Positions 59,701 to 64,000 of a stretch of 64,000 nt of DNA are shown in pieces. The stretch is taken from assembly GCA_012845835.1 (NCBI GenBank), contig JABAKD010000027.1, positions 12,880,487 to 12,944,486 on the forward strand, given 5' to 3'. The translations under genes and the position numbers were made by a program. Position 1 is the first letter of the stretch, and every line of letters begins with the position of its first letter. Source of the DNA: Undaria pinnatifida. Its lineage: Eukaryota > Sar > Phaeophyceae > Laminariales > Alariaceae. Under the pieces are notes generated by a model, which saw only the letters and a program-made list of their open reading frames with translations, ran no database searches and had not been told where the DNA came from.

Positions 59701-61026
59701 GTGTCGCCCATCTGTCATTTTCACGATATGAATGGTTGCCAATCTGTCCATTTCTACGACATGAATGGAACGCTTTATGTAGATATGAATGGTTGCCAAT
59801 CTGTCCATTTTTACGACATGAATGGAACGCTTAATGTAAGTCTGGTCTATACATGCACAAAAAACGGCTCTCAAGGGAAAAGAGGTGCTTCGTGTCATGT
59901 GCTGGAGGCAAGCCGCGGCGTTTAGGTTCAGGGTCGTAAGGTGTCATTCTTCCATCGCAAACAAACAAACGCCCTGTTCTTCAGGAGACCCTCGAAAAGA
60001 GAGCCAAGAACAGTGCAAGAACAGTCAGTGCTGGAATCAACAACTATGAAATCCTTTCCGCCAACTCTATAAGTACTATAAACGATTACTCGTATGGTGT
60101 ACCACTCTAGAAGGAAATGTAAGAAACGTGTGTGATTCAAATACATGAAGAAACGGTCCTTGTATTCCGCCCATATATGTATATCATACGAGCAACAAAT
60201 CTATTGTAGCGAGAAAAAATAAAGTTGATACGCCGTTTGCTAGATTGGAGGAGAGAGCTTTGACAAGACGGGCGTGTAAACAACAACCTCTCACTCACCC
60301 CAGCACTTGAGAGAATCGCCGACGGTAGTGCAAGTATGGCTCGATCCGACGTCGATGGCCGCTATCGACCTGCGCAGACGATGCGCAGAGGAGATGAGAT
60401 ACGCGATGGACCATACACGGTAAGATGAGATGAAAAAGAAAGAGCGGTTGTCGATGGAAACGCAGGCAAACACAAGACCTGCAGGATATGAATATACCTG
60501 TAGTTCTTCTCTTGGTATAGTGCCGGTACGTGCCAGCCAACATGACAAGCAGTATCCCGGATATCTCAGCACTATTTGAGCGAACTTCACCTGGTACCAA
60601 TAGCTAATGAAAGTGCCTGCATAGCGAGTTCCTGTCAGGCCGAGCGCTTTAACCAGCACTAAAACGGAAGCACGCACTATCCAACCAGTATTATAGAAGG
60701 TCCCCACGGTACGTAGAAATAAAGGGCCATCACAAAGAACCGAGCAAACACATTTTGAACATATTTTACAGGGACAAATATGCCGCAATCGGACCTCTTG
60801 GTACCACCACTCAGTATCGTACACACACGTCTCCGCTTACGCCCGAAGCGCCTAAGCTCGAAAGCTGACACCTTGTTGCTGCGCAGAGCTAGATGCGCAC
60901 GCCTGGTGTCTGGTGGCTATTCCCAATGTTTTGCGGTGTGCCCTGCGTGCTAGGCCGCGTCGTCACAAACCTGTCGATAGAGAACAGTCCCAGCGCCAGG
61001 AGCGTCAAACACGGGCCGCGGAACAT
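35214..61026 (-). CDS. Secreted seven-bladed RCC1-repeat protein with mucin-like stalk and GPI-anchor-like C-terminus
   Basis: Eleven exons join in phase: 61026-60971, 60369-60299, 54351-54179, 50943-50728, 48199-48054, 44604-44442, 42397-42218, 40183-40005, 39342-38721, 36061-35950 and 35290-35214, about 664 residues. A short signal peptide (MFRGPCLTLLALGLFSID) leads directly into seven RCC1 repeats. Each has the pattern AxGxxHTCxLxxxGxxKCWG followed by xNxxGQLGxGD. The two cysteines per blade, 11-12 residues apart, suggest disulfides and thus an extracytosolic protein. Next come about 190 residues of Ser/Thr/Pro/Ala. The end is SGNGASG followed by VHFAGGLLASVVLGVAGFVG and IFLP-stop, a hydrophobic tail without cytosolic residues, as in GPI signals. 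RCC1 itself is a nuclear exchange factor; no such role is implied here. The exon 9 to 10 junction is the weak point. Reading through it stops near 38643 and would give an unanchored form. Confidence 0.85.
35526..35560 (-). repeat. Degraded copy of the exon 11 coding segment in intron 10
   Basis: AAGGACAACCAAGACCAGGA and GGCCTCCAGCTAAG on the plus strand mirror 35250-35284 (AAGGACGACCGAGGCCAGGA and GACCGCCAGCGAAG). It lies 276 nt away in the same orientation. Confidence 0.7.
35703..35752 (+). repeat. GCAC tetranucleotide microsatellite
   Basis: About 12 GCAC units lie in intron 10 of the RCC1-type gene. The flanking ACAACCCACGCC-CACCAACTCTAG segment is duplicated at 35812-35842. Confidence 0.95.
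35950..36061 (-). CDS. RCC1-type gene exon 10: stalk continuation
   Basis: The acceptor GCTGCTGCAG precedes ISPMETLAPGSTAAPTEFAP, a further Ser/Thr/Pro segment and RSGNGAS. The donor is TCGG|GTCAGT, phase 1, which matches exon 11. Confidence 0.75.
36225..36326 (+). repeat. Two long G-runs in intron 9
   Basis: Runs of about 18-20 G (36234-36252) and 22 G (36305-36326) in a purine-rich stretch correspond to C-runs in the transcript, 170-265 nt upstream of the exon 10 acceptor. Confidence 0.9.
37322..37980 (+). repeat. Satellite family S1, about four units of ~150 bp
   Basis: Each unit has GGCGGCTTCCCTCTATAAGG, a CACCGC-TTTACTGGGG block, CCCCTACTGTAGTGAT, a TAAGGTGGTATCC block and GGGGAATTGCACTCAT variants. 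It lies in intron 9 of the RCC1-type gene. Confidence 0.95.
38390..38460 (-). repeat. Degraded copy of the exon 9 3' edge
   Basis: AGGCACAGTTGTTTCCGAGC and TGTCTCGCCAGCCGTGCCGA parallel 38690-38745 (AGGCACAGTTCTTTTCCTAG and CTGTCTCGCCTGCCGAGAAG). It lies in the downstream intron and is consistent with the exon boundary being near 38720. Confidence 0.75.
38721..39342 (-). CDS. RCC1-type gene exon 9: end of blade 7 and Ser/Thr/Pro stalk
   Basis: The acceptor ACGACAG completes the Trp codon. GEGSSGQLGQGDDEDIGDVP closes the seventh repeat, then about 165 residues are Ser, Thr, Pro, Ala and Val. The 3' end is uncertain. The proposed end CGGCAG|GCGAGA is a GC-type donor that keeps phase 0 with exon 10. 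Several in-phase GT donors occur earlier (e.g. TCG|GTAAGT near 38995). Reading through reaches a stop near 38643. Confidence 0.75.
39459..39500 (-). repeat. Degraded copy of the exon 9 acceptor edge
   Basis: CCCCTGTCTGTGTGGGATCG corresponds to CCCCTGTCGTTGTGGGTTCG at the true exon 9 3' splice site (39340-39360). The copy lies 120 nt upstream in intron 8. Confidence 0.7.
39750..39845 (-). repeat. Degraded copy of the exon 8 3' edge
   Basis: GGCACTTGATAGAATCGTCG and ACAGCGCACGCAGACGATCC match GCACTTGATGGAGTCGTCTG and ACAGCGCACGAAGACGATCC at the exon 8 donor edge. The two blocks are split by an inserted GGATCGGA-type expansion. Confidence 0.8.
40005..40183 (-). CDS. RCC1-type gene exon 8
   Basis: After CTTTAACAG the exon encodes CWGSNGSGQLGIGSSDEVGS and AVGGSSSCAVLSDDSIKC, ending two bases into a Trp codon. 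The expected HTC is SSC here, a relaxed version of the motif. Confidence 0.94.
40217..40233 (+). repeat. G-run upstream of the exon 8 acceptor
   Basis: About 17 G on the plus strand is a C-tract in the transcript, 34-50 nt before the exon 8 3' splice site. It may serve as an all-C pyrimidine tract. Confidence 0.7.
41340..41870 (+). repeat. Four to five degenerate ~130-bp units
   Basis: Units share GGCGGGACAAAACTCTTG, AAAACTGAA, GAGTCACCGCGCAAA, CAAGCTTCCGCCTC and GGGCTTGAAAT-TCAA blocks. They lie in intron 7 of the RCC1-type gene. A relative occurs near 13680-13750 (CAAGCTTTCCCTTGCG). Confidence 0.8.
42218..42397 (-). CDS. RCC1-type gene exon 7
   Basis: A 60-codon phase-0 exon follows TGTGGTGCAG. 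It encodes CWGRNNVGQLGLGDTIDRGD and ends DLGEFHTCVLLQDGAVK at GTGAAG|GTGGGG. It spans exactly one circularly permuted blade. Confidence 0.95.
42521..42605 (+). repeat. G-run plus truncated R3 copy
   Basis: About 24 G is followed by GTGCCTTAGTCGTTTGACCA and TTGACCACACATCCCTTTCG, after which similarity to the R3 copies ends. Confidence 0.8.
43205..44350 (+). repeat. Cluster of R2 copies in intron 6
   Basis: Copies at 43205-43310, 43583-43680, 43975-44030 (reverse) and 44262-44350 share TCCCTCC-TATACTAA and ACGGGTTTCCAGT blocks followed by AAGGCGTTA-type ends. Confidence 0.7.
44442..44604 (-). CDS. RCC1-type gene exon 6
   Basis: Its first base completes the Trp codon, then GRNTWGQLGTGDNEDRLDGQ and AAGEAHVCVLNQDNSVK follow. 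The donor is GTCAAG|GTGGGA, phase 0. Confidence 0.95.
45104..45260 (-). repeat. SINE-like family R4, near full-length copy
   Basis: In reverse orientation this copy has the head with CGCTAGCTGGCGTGTCCTTC, CGACACACGACGTGTATG, GAAAATGCGTGGAAGCGTGG, the ATCCGGCGGAGGAT near-palindrome and a long A-run (T-run on the plus strand at 45110-45125). Confidence 0.8.
45470..46110 (+). repeat. Satellite family S1, about four units of ~149 bp
   Basis: The units carry GGCGGCTTCCCTCTATAAGG, CTCGCACACCACCGCCT, GGAGGACCCCTGTATAGTGC and ACTAATAAGGCGGTATCCCT. Adjacent units are almost identical. The array is in intron 5 of the RCC1-type gene, 8 kb from the other S1 array. Confidence 0.95.
47080..47290 (+). repeat. 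GGGTCGGGTC minisatellite
   Basis: Units built on CGGGTCGGGTC, separated by AGGAGGTGTTTTTGAAATCT-like spacers, lie in intron 5. Confidence 0.9.
47630..47760 (-). repeat. Dispersed repeat family R1, copy
   Basis: The reverse complement contains ACACACAGCTTACAAAGATG, AGTTTCGACGAAATCTTCGA and TCTCACAACTG, the diagnostic R1 order. Confidence 0.75.
48054..48199 (-). CDS. RCC1-type gene exon 5
   Basis: The acceptor CCGCTTAG follows a C-run in the transcript. The exon encodes GSTDNVGDEAGHMGDDLPAV and then AAGCHFTCAITEDGAVMC, ending two bases into a Trp codon (TG|GTGAGC). Confidence 0.92.
48325..48625 (+). repeat. Degenerate tandem repeat with GTAGTCTGTCAGACCA units
   Basis: Three to four units combine GGGGCAATCCTG-CATG, ACAGTAGTCTGTCAGACCA and CCCTACGGGG blocks. 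Confidence 0.75.
48690..49150 (+). repeat. Degenerate ~70-bp minisatellite
   Basis: Units have GTGTGCTGGTGGG, ACTGCGCTGGTAGATTAGTG and GCTCGAAATCACTTGCC blocks. Four recognisable units lie in intron 4. Confidence 0.85.
50265..50440 (+). repeat. 87-bp tandem duplication with internal dyad
   Basis: Two almost identical units start TTGCGGAAAGCGCGAG. Each contains GTTAGCAA and TTGCTAAC in inverted order around CACTCGATGAAAAATCGACG. Confidence 0.95.
50728..50943 (-). CDS. RCC1-type gene exon 4
   Basis: A 72-codon phase-0 exon starts CFGQNDDGQLGLGDTEPRGR and contains GCSHTCGLLDDGSVKCFGYN followed by NYGQLGQ. The donor is GGCCAG|GTAAGG. It is the only exon that ends after rather than before the GQLG motif. 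Confidence 0.95.
51370..51600 (+). repeat. Repeats ending in long C-runs
   Basis: TTTATCCCCTC, a GTATAGTTTCCAGGCACATA-type block and a long C-run occur twice here, and again at 51915-51992 with GTAGTTTCCGCGCACATATT before about 29 C. The same block also begins R1 copies. Confidence 0.85.
51625..51865 (+). repeat. Dispersed repeat family R1, long copy
   Basis: Ordered blocks are GTCAGATTTTGTCCCCCTCA, ACGGGTTTTATAGTTTCCGC, CTGTTGACCCTG, GGGGAGTCGCCGACCTATAT, CACACACAGCTTGCAAAGAT and CGATCTCACAGCTGGAGTGT, then AT-rich sequence. There is no coding frame. Confidence 0.9.
52466..52712 (+). repeat. Dispersed repeat family R1, long copy
   Basis: The block order matches 51625-51865 with about 10% divergence, ending in CTCACAGCTGGAGTGTACTT. 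Confidence 0.9.
53409..53540 (-). pseudogene. Decayed duplicate of RCC1-type exon 3
   Basis: The minus-strand frame gives MGDNPMLVNSHTGEITADTA, LGEHTFFRLNSGG, corresponding to MGDKLIVVNLGTGEVAADMA, LGEEHTCVMLESGD in exon 3. The diagnostic Cys and the GQLG half are lost, so it is a pseudo-exon in intron 3, about 640 nt from its parent. A GTGTGTGTTG donor-like end remains. Confidence 0.85.
53903..54141. repeat. Long hairpin beside RCC1-type exon 3
   Basis: Two arms of about 105 nt pair closely: GGAGAAGTCGGTGGAGCTC with GAGCTCCACCGACTTCTCC, GCACGCCGAAGGAGTTCAGC with GCTGAACTCCTTCGGCGTGC, and CTCGAACGCGCGTCC with GGACGCGCGTTCGAG. The apex has GTGGTTGGTCGAAC with GTTCGACCAACCAC. One arm is open as a protein-like frame (AFEQLNSFGV, STDFS), which suggests a captured coding fragment. 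It begins 38 nt inside intron 3. Confidence 0.9.
54179..54351 (-). CDS. RCC1-type gene exon 3
   Basis: After GTTTTAG the exon restores the Gly codon and encodes ANNWGQLGRGDTNATGDNPD, then VAADMALGEEHTCVMLESGD. The donor TCGAAG|GTGCGT is phase 0. A decayed copy lies at 53409-53540. Confidence 0.95.
54732..54950 (-). repeat. Dispersed repeat family R1, copy
   Basis: The reverse complement has the R1 order: GTTTCCGCGCACAGACTGAC, CTGTTGACCCTG, GGGGAGTCGCCGACCTATAT and CTTGCAAAGATGAGTTTCGA. Confidence 0.9.
55126..55190 (+). repeat. GATCATCTA short palindromic repeat
   Basis: ATCTAGATCATCTAGATCAT and repeats of AGATCATCTAGAT form a small self-complementary cluster in intron 2. Confidence 0.8.
55690..56245. 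repeat. Cluster of three R1 copies
   Basis: Copies lie at 55690-55785 (reverse), 55893-56050 (forward) and 56076-56245 (forward). Shared blocks are GGGGAGTCGCCGACC, GTCCTT-ATGAGGAC, CGCGCGATCG and GATCTCACAGCT. Confidence 0.85.
56285..56425 (-). repeat. SINE-like family R4, near full-length copy
   Basis: In reverse orientation: CGCTAGCTGGCG homologue, CGACACACGACGCGTATGAA, AATACGTGGAAGTGTGGTAA, GCTAAAGCTTTATTTTTCCC and ATCCGCCGGAGGAT, followed by about 22 A. Confidence 0.85.
56681..56979 (+). repeat. 50-bp minisatellite, six units
   Basis: The unit CAATGTTTCTGCACAAAATC continues with TTCATCTTGGCAATGATTGT and AAACCCTGGA. Units differ by one to three bases. It lies in intron 2 of the RCC1-type gene. 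Confidence 0.97.
57555..57815 (+). repeat. Dispersed repeat family R1, copy with small insertions
   Basis: GTCATATTTTGTCTCCCTCA, GTTGACCCTGG, GGGGAGTGGCCGACCTACAG and ACACACAGCTTGCAAAAATG follow the R1 order. TATACTCCGAGTATATA interrupts the middle. Confidence 0.8.
58672..58752 (-). repeat. tRNA-derived repeat, minus strand
   Basis: The reverse complement has the A-box-like TGGCGTCGTCGG, then CAGGACATG and the B-box-like GGTTCGATTCTCACC. Stems are imperfect. It shares TGGCGTCGTCG-CAG and TTCGAT with 63588-63650, so it is probably one SINE or tRNA-pseudogene family. Confidence 0.45.
59278..59421 (+). repeat. SINE-like family R4, near full-length copy
   Basis: AGGACGCGCCAGCTAGCGTT, CGACACCCGACGCGTCTGAA, AATACGTGGAAGTGTGGTGA and ATCCGCCGGAGGATAAGAAA, then an A-run. 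Confidence 0.85.
59725..59836 (+). repeat. Tandem duplication of about 60 bp
   Basis: GATATGAATGGTTGCCAATC, TGTCCATTT-TACGACATGA and ATGGAACGCTT-ATGTA occur twice in intron 2. Confidence 0.9.
60299..60369 (-). CDS. RCC1-type gene exon 2: first half-blade
   Basis: The acceptor CTGCGCAG precedes SIAAIDVGSSHTCTTVGDSL and KCW. The donor is TGGG|GTGAGT, phase 1. The blade is completed by exon 3. Confidence 0.9.
60971..61026 (-). CDS. RCC1-type gene exon 1: ATG and signal peptide
   Basis: The ATG is followed by a short basic n-region and a hydrophobic core, CLTLLALGLFS. The donor ATCGACAG|GTTTGT leaves two bases that complete an Arg codon with exon 2. The exact phase match with exon 2 supports this start. 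Confidence 0.75.
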
Positions 61027-62970
61027 GGTGAGTACCCTCCTTCTCTCTCTCGCTGCAAAGGGTGGTCGCGTTCAGGAAGCTCTGCGCTAGTTGCGTGGCC
61101 AACAGTCTGTGTAGTGAGGAGCAAAGCGGAGCCGCGGGAAATGGTTCTGACCCGGGTCGTTGTTTCGTGTTGATCGACAAAGATGGACTTCTTTGTTTTT
61201 TTCGTTTGTTTTGGCGTGCGTTCGATGCCCGGGCCAGGGGGCGCCAACGGTGAACCTCCGCAGCACAACTCCCTTCGACAGACGGAGAGACATTCGTGTA
61301 AATTCTGACCAATCATATCATCGTACGAATTACCGACGGTAGTCCTGGCGACAAACGGAGACGGATACATCCCGCATACGGCACAACATGAACCAATAAT
61401 AGATCTCTAATTGTGTCCAATACCGACAGAAAACAATACCGAATTAATTGACGGGATATCTCAAGAAGAATTGACGTCAAGGACTTCGGCTTTCTTGGTC
61501 TTTGGTGGATGCCCGTCAAAACTTTTCACACCTGTGAAATAAAGTGTTAAACCTCGACGGGGCAACATTCGACCGTCAACTGATATATGTCAATGACGTC
61601 ATCACGAGACTGTCAATTTCGTAGATCGCAGAAAACGCGAAATGCCAGGATGAGATAAAAATATAAAATACACCCCCTCGACGTTTTTCGAAGTTGATTT
61701 TCTCGACAACGACGACAGCGCAAACGGCTACGAGTAGCGACGCGCCTGTCTGTGGAAAGCTCTTGACGAGGCTTTGCCAAGGCCGCCGTCATCGTTTGCG
61801 TGTGCGCCCCTTGTTTCGGAGAAAACCAGCTCTACAATTCGTCTCACGGGGGTGTGATACAACAACTAACCATGTCTTTCTTGCTGTTTTTCATGGGTGA
61901 TGGGTGCGGGTATGATGATACCAGTTTCATACTTGTACATACGTGTTGCTGCCGATGTGTTGGTGGGGGAGCCGGGTCGAGCCGATGCGCGTCATGATGT
62001 CATGATACGGCTTAGTTCCCCCAGAACTGCTGCGCTGACAGCTGGCTGAGTAAAAGGGCCAGCTACATTTGCGGAGAGGGCTTGCAAAGAAAGGCCGACG
62101 ACTTTTCATTTCGTACCTGTGTGTAACTGACAACACACACGCACCCACGCAGGCATGAAGTAGTCATCACCAGTCATGATTATTGTGATTCAACAGACAA
62201 GGTGGGAAACTACACTCAGTACAGCAGCAGCAGCAGTAGTTTGAGAATTCAATGCAAAAACTTCAAACGACACCTGCGACAACAGCAGAAGCAGCAGCAG
62301 TAGTACCAGTATTAATAGTAGTGCCAGGTACGTAATATTATTTCGTATTTTTTCCGGTGCTGCTGACTAGACTATGCTACTTCGTATTTGCACTCTGTGC
62401 TCGTAGTTACATGTGACGACGTGGTAGGTATGAAAAAATCAAACTGAACAAGCTAGACTATTATTATAATAAAAAAAGCCTAAATTTCACATATACTCCG
62501 GAGTATATACATAATGCAAGTACAAGCATAAGACTAATAGCCGACATAACAAGTAAGTGTAAAAAATGGATTTACTTACTACACTATTATTGCTGTGTTC
62601 TGCTGTTTATTTGATGTGGCAGTTATAATAGTGATAGGTTTAGCAGACGACTTTTTTTCGTGCCCCTGACAGTGTGTGTATAGAGTACCAACAACGCAGC
62701 TTGCAAATATGAGACTCAGAGTGAGTGTTGACCCGAAATTCGTCGAACTCACGGCTGACGCCCTTGAAATATTATGAAGTTATCATTTTTGTTGTTCAAC
62801 AGACGAAGTGGGAAACTACAGACAGCTGCTAGTGTGAAATTAAAAGGTGGGGGACACAGAGTGCCCCCTGCAGGTCTGCCAATTGAGCAGGTCTTCGGAG
62901 AGTACTCACTTTCGTTCCTTCGTAGAGATGTAGCTTTATTCGTTTCCACCAGAGCCCGGGATAGCTTCTG

Positions 62971-62996
62971 AGATCGGAGGCGCGTGCCTCCGATCT
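62971..62996. repeat. Perfect short hairpin
   Basis: AGATCGGAGGC and GCCTCCGATCT are exact reverse complements separated by GCGT. Confidence 0.9.
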
Positions 62997-63316
62997 AATT
63001 CCTAACTTCCCCGAATATAAAGCGCCAACCTTATCATACGAAACCCATCCAAATGATCTCAAATTCGGATACCTACAGGCCTTTCGAGGCCGTATCTTAA
63101 CACTAGCCCACCCTGATGAGTCGCAAATGCAGAAATATGGGAGATTCGTGGAAACTCCGGTTCTACGAACTAGACCATGAGTCGAAGATGCGGCTCCTCA
63201 AACCCCACTCCCACACCTCTAACCGTCTGGCTATGGAGCCAGGAACACGCGAAGAAAAGCAGTAGAAAGAAAAGCAGACCCTACAGCAAGGCAATACTCA
63301 CCCATCAAAAACCTGC

Positions 63317-63412
63317 CGCATGCCGCCGGGGTGGCGGGGGGGGCAGAAAAGGCTCTAGAACCTGCCGCATGCCGCCGGTGTGGCGGGGGGGGCAGGAAAG
63401 GCTCTGCGGTAA
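63317..63412 (+). repeat. 49-bp direct repeat
   Basis: CCTGCCGCATGCCGCCGG-GTGGCGGGGGGGGCAG and AAAGGCTCT occur twice in succession, immediately before the miniature LTR element. Confidence 0.9.
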
Positions 63413-63429
63413 ACCAACCACAGAAAAAG

Positions 63430-63872
63430 TACTATGGATAATTGACAGGTCCGCCCGTATATCCGGCCGACTTGCTATCCCACCGTTTCAGGGGGGGAGA
63501 GTGTTATAAGGCTTAGTTTGGGTAAGCTATTGGTTAACCTTTTGCAAGTGGTCAAACGGACTAATACCCCACTAATTCCTTAACAAATGGCGTCGTCGAC
63601 AGACCATGGGTTTTAGGGTCGTGGGTTCGATCCCCACCATCCACAATAATAAACTTTTCAGACTTTCCCCATGTCGAACTTGAAAAACACTCTTCCTGGT
63701 ATCCCCAGGAAATGAAACGGCTTGGATATTGACAGAGGTCCGCCGTATATCCGGCCGACCTGCTATCCCGCCGTTTCAGGGGGGGAGAGTGTTATAAGGC
63801 TTAGTTTGGGTAAGCTATCGGTTAACCTGTGCAAGTGGTCAAACGGACTAATACCCTACTAATTCCTTAACA
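63430..63872 (+). mobile_element. Miniature LTR retroelement (TRIM/SMART-like) with a partial upstream unit
   Basis: Two LTR-like direct repeats, 63502-63585 (84 bp) and 63790-63872 (83 bp), begin TGTTATAAGG and end CCTTAACA, giving short terminal inverted repeats. Each is preceded by a polypurine tract AGGGGGGGAGAG. TGG starts two bases after the first LTR, where a primer-binding site is expected. The internal part is about 204 bp with no coding capacity. The 72 bp before the first LTR repeat the internal 3' part (TATATCCGGCCGAC, TATCCC-CCGTTTCA), so this is a tandem LTR-internal-LTR arrangement. Confidence 0.75.
63588..63650 (+). repeat. tRNA-like segment inside the LTR element
   Basis: TGGCGTCGTCGACAGACC is A-box-like. 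GTGGGTTCGATCCCCAC forms a perfect 5-bp T-arm with a 7-base loop. The anticodon arm is poor and no acceptor partner is seen 5'. It is related to 58672-58752. Confidence 0.45.
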
Positions 63873-64000
63873 AAATATAAAAGCGCGGTTCCCGTTGCCG
63901 AACTCAGACCATGACCGAGGGGAACGTCGCTGAAAGCGCGCGTTCTCGCCGTCAAAAAAGAAAGAAAAGAAAAAAAATTACCTGGCTGGAGGAAACCACG

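Larger units (their letters stand above)
61027..63430. other. Region upstream of the RCC1-type gene
   Basis: No recognised gene. It contains CAG-rich simple sequence (62220-62310) and an R1 variant at 62690-62770. CAACAGAC-AGGTGGGAAACTAC-type sequence is repeated at 62190-62216 and 62795-62822. It also contains a perfect 11-bp-arm palindrome at 62971-62996 and a 49-bp direct repeat at 63317-63412. The RCC1-gene promoter must lie just above 61026, but no core element stands out. Confidence 0.5.

Overview
The window is nuclear DNA of an intron-rich eukaryote. The best guess is a large-genome photosynthetic stramenopile, most likely a brown alga (kelp or Ectocarpus relative). The main evidence is a nuclear ALBINO3/YidC-type insertase gene. 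Its first exon encodes a signal-peptide-like stretch followed by a Val-Ser-Phe motif, the layout of a bipartite presequence for a secondary red plastid. Small exons (54-250 nt), introns of 0.6-6 kb, many minisatellites and very long G or C runs fit the same assignment. Genus and species cannot be fixed from the sequence alone.

Three genes were assembled by eye from splice sites, reading frame and intron phase. (1) On the plus strand, about 798-10131, lies the 3' part of an unidentified protein with PPR/TPR-like helices and a Glu/Lys-rich coiled-coil tail. (2) On the minus strand, 24395-12823, lies a complete 7-exon ALB3/OxaI/YidC gene predicting 393 aa. (3) On the minus strand, 61026-35214, lies an 11-exon gene predicting about 664 aa. 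It has a signal peptide, exactly seven RCC1-type blades with paired cysteines, a long Ser/Thr/Pro/Ala stalk, and a hydrophobic C-terminus with no cytosolic tail, as in a GPI-anchor signal. RCC1 propellers are best known as nuclear or cytosolic proteins. A secreted, stalked, surface-anchored, disulfide-type seven-bladed version is the most interesting protein here.

Layout: 1-10.1 kb, plus-strand gene; 10.1-12.8 kb, convergent intergenic repeats; 12.8-24.4 kb, ALB3; 24.4-35.2 kb, intergenic DNA with a 0.7-kb MITE with TTA target duplication, GC-rich ORFs of unclear status and a roughly 560-bp ATT microsatellite; 35.2-61.0 kb, RCC1 gene; 61.0-64 kb, repeats ending in a miniature LTR element (LTRs of 84 and 83 bp). 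Exons make up under 10% of the two complete genes.

The structural theme of the window is local duplication of exon edges. At about a dozen splice junctions or gene ends in all three genes, the exon edge plus its splice site reappears as a degraded copy in the adjoining intron or 3' flank. In one intron this has become a minisatellite carrying about ten copies of an exon end with its 5' splice site. Other notable signals are two long intronic hairpins (14.8-15.0 kb and 53.9-54.1 kb), an inverted repeat pair bracketing the anchor exons of the RCC1 gene, C-tracts just before several 3' splice sites, a strongly over-represented word TACCTGGTA, and several dispersed repeat families.
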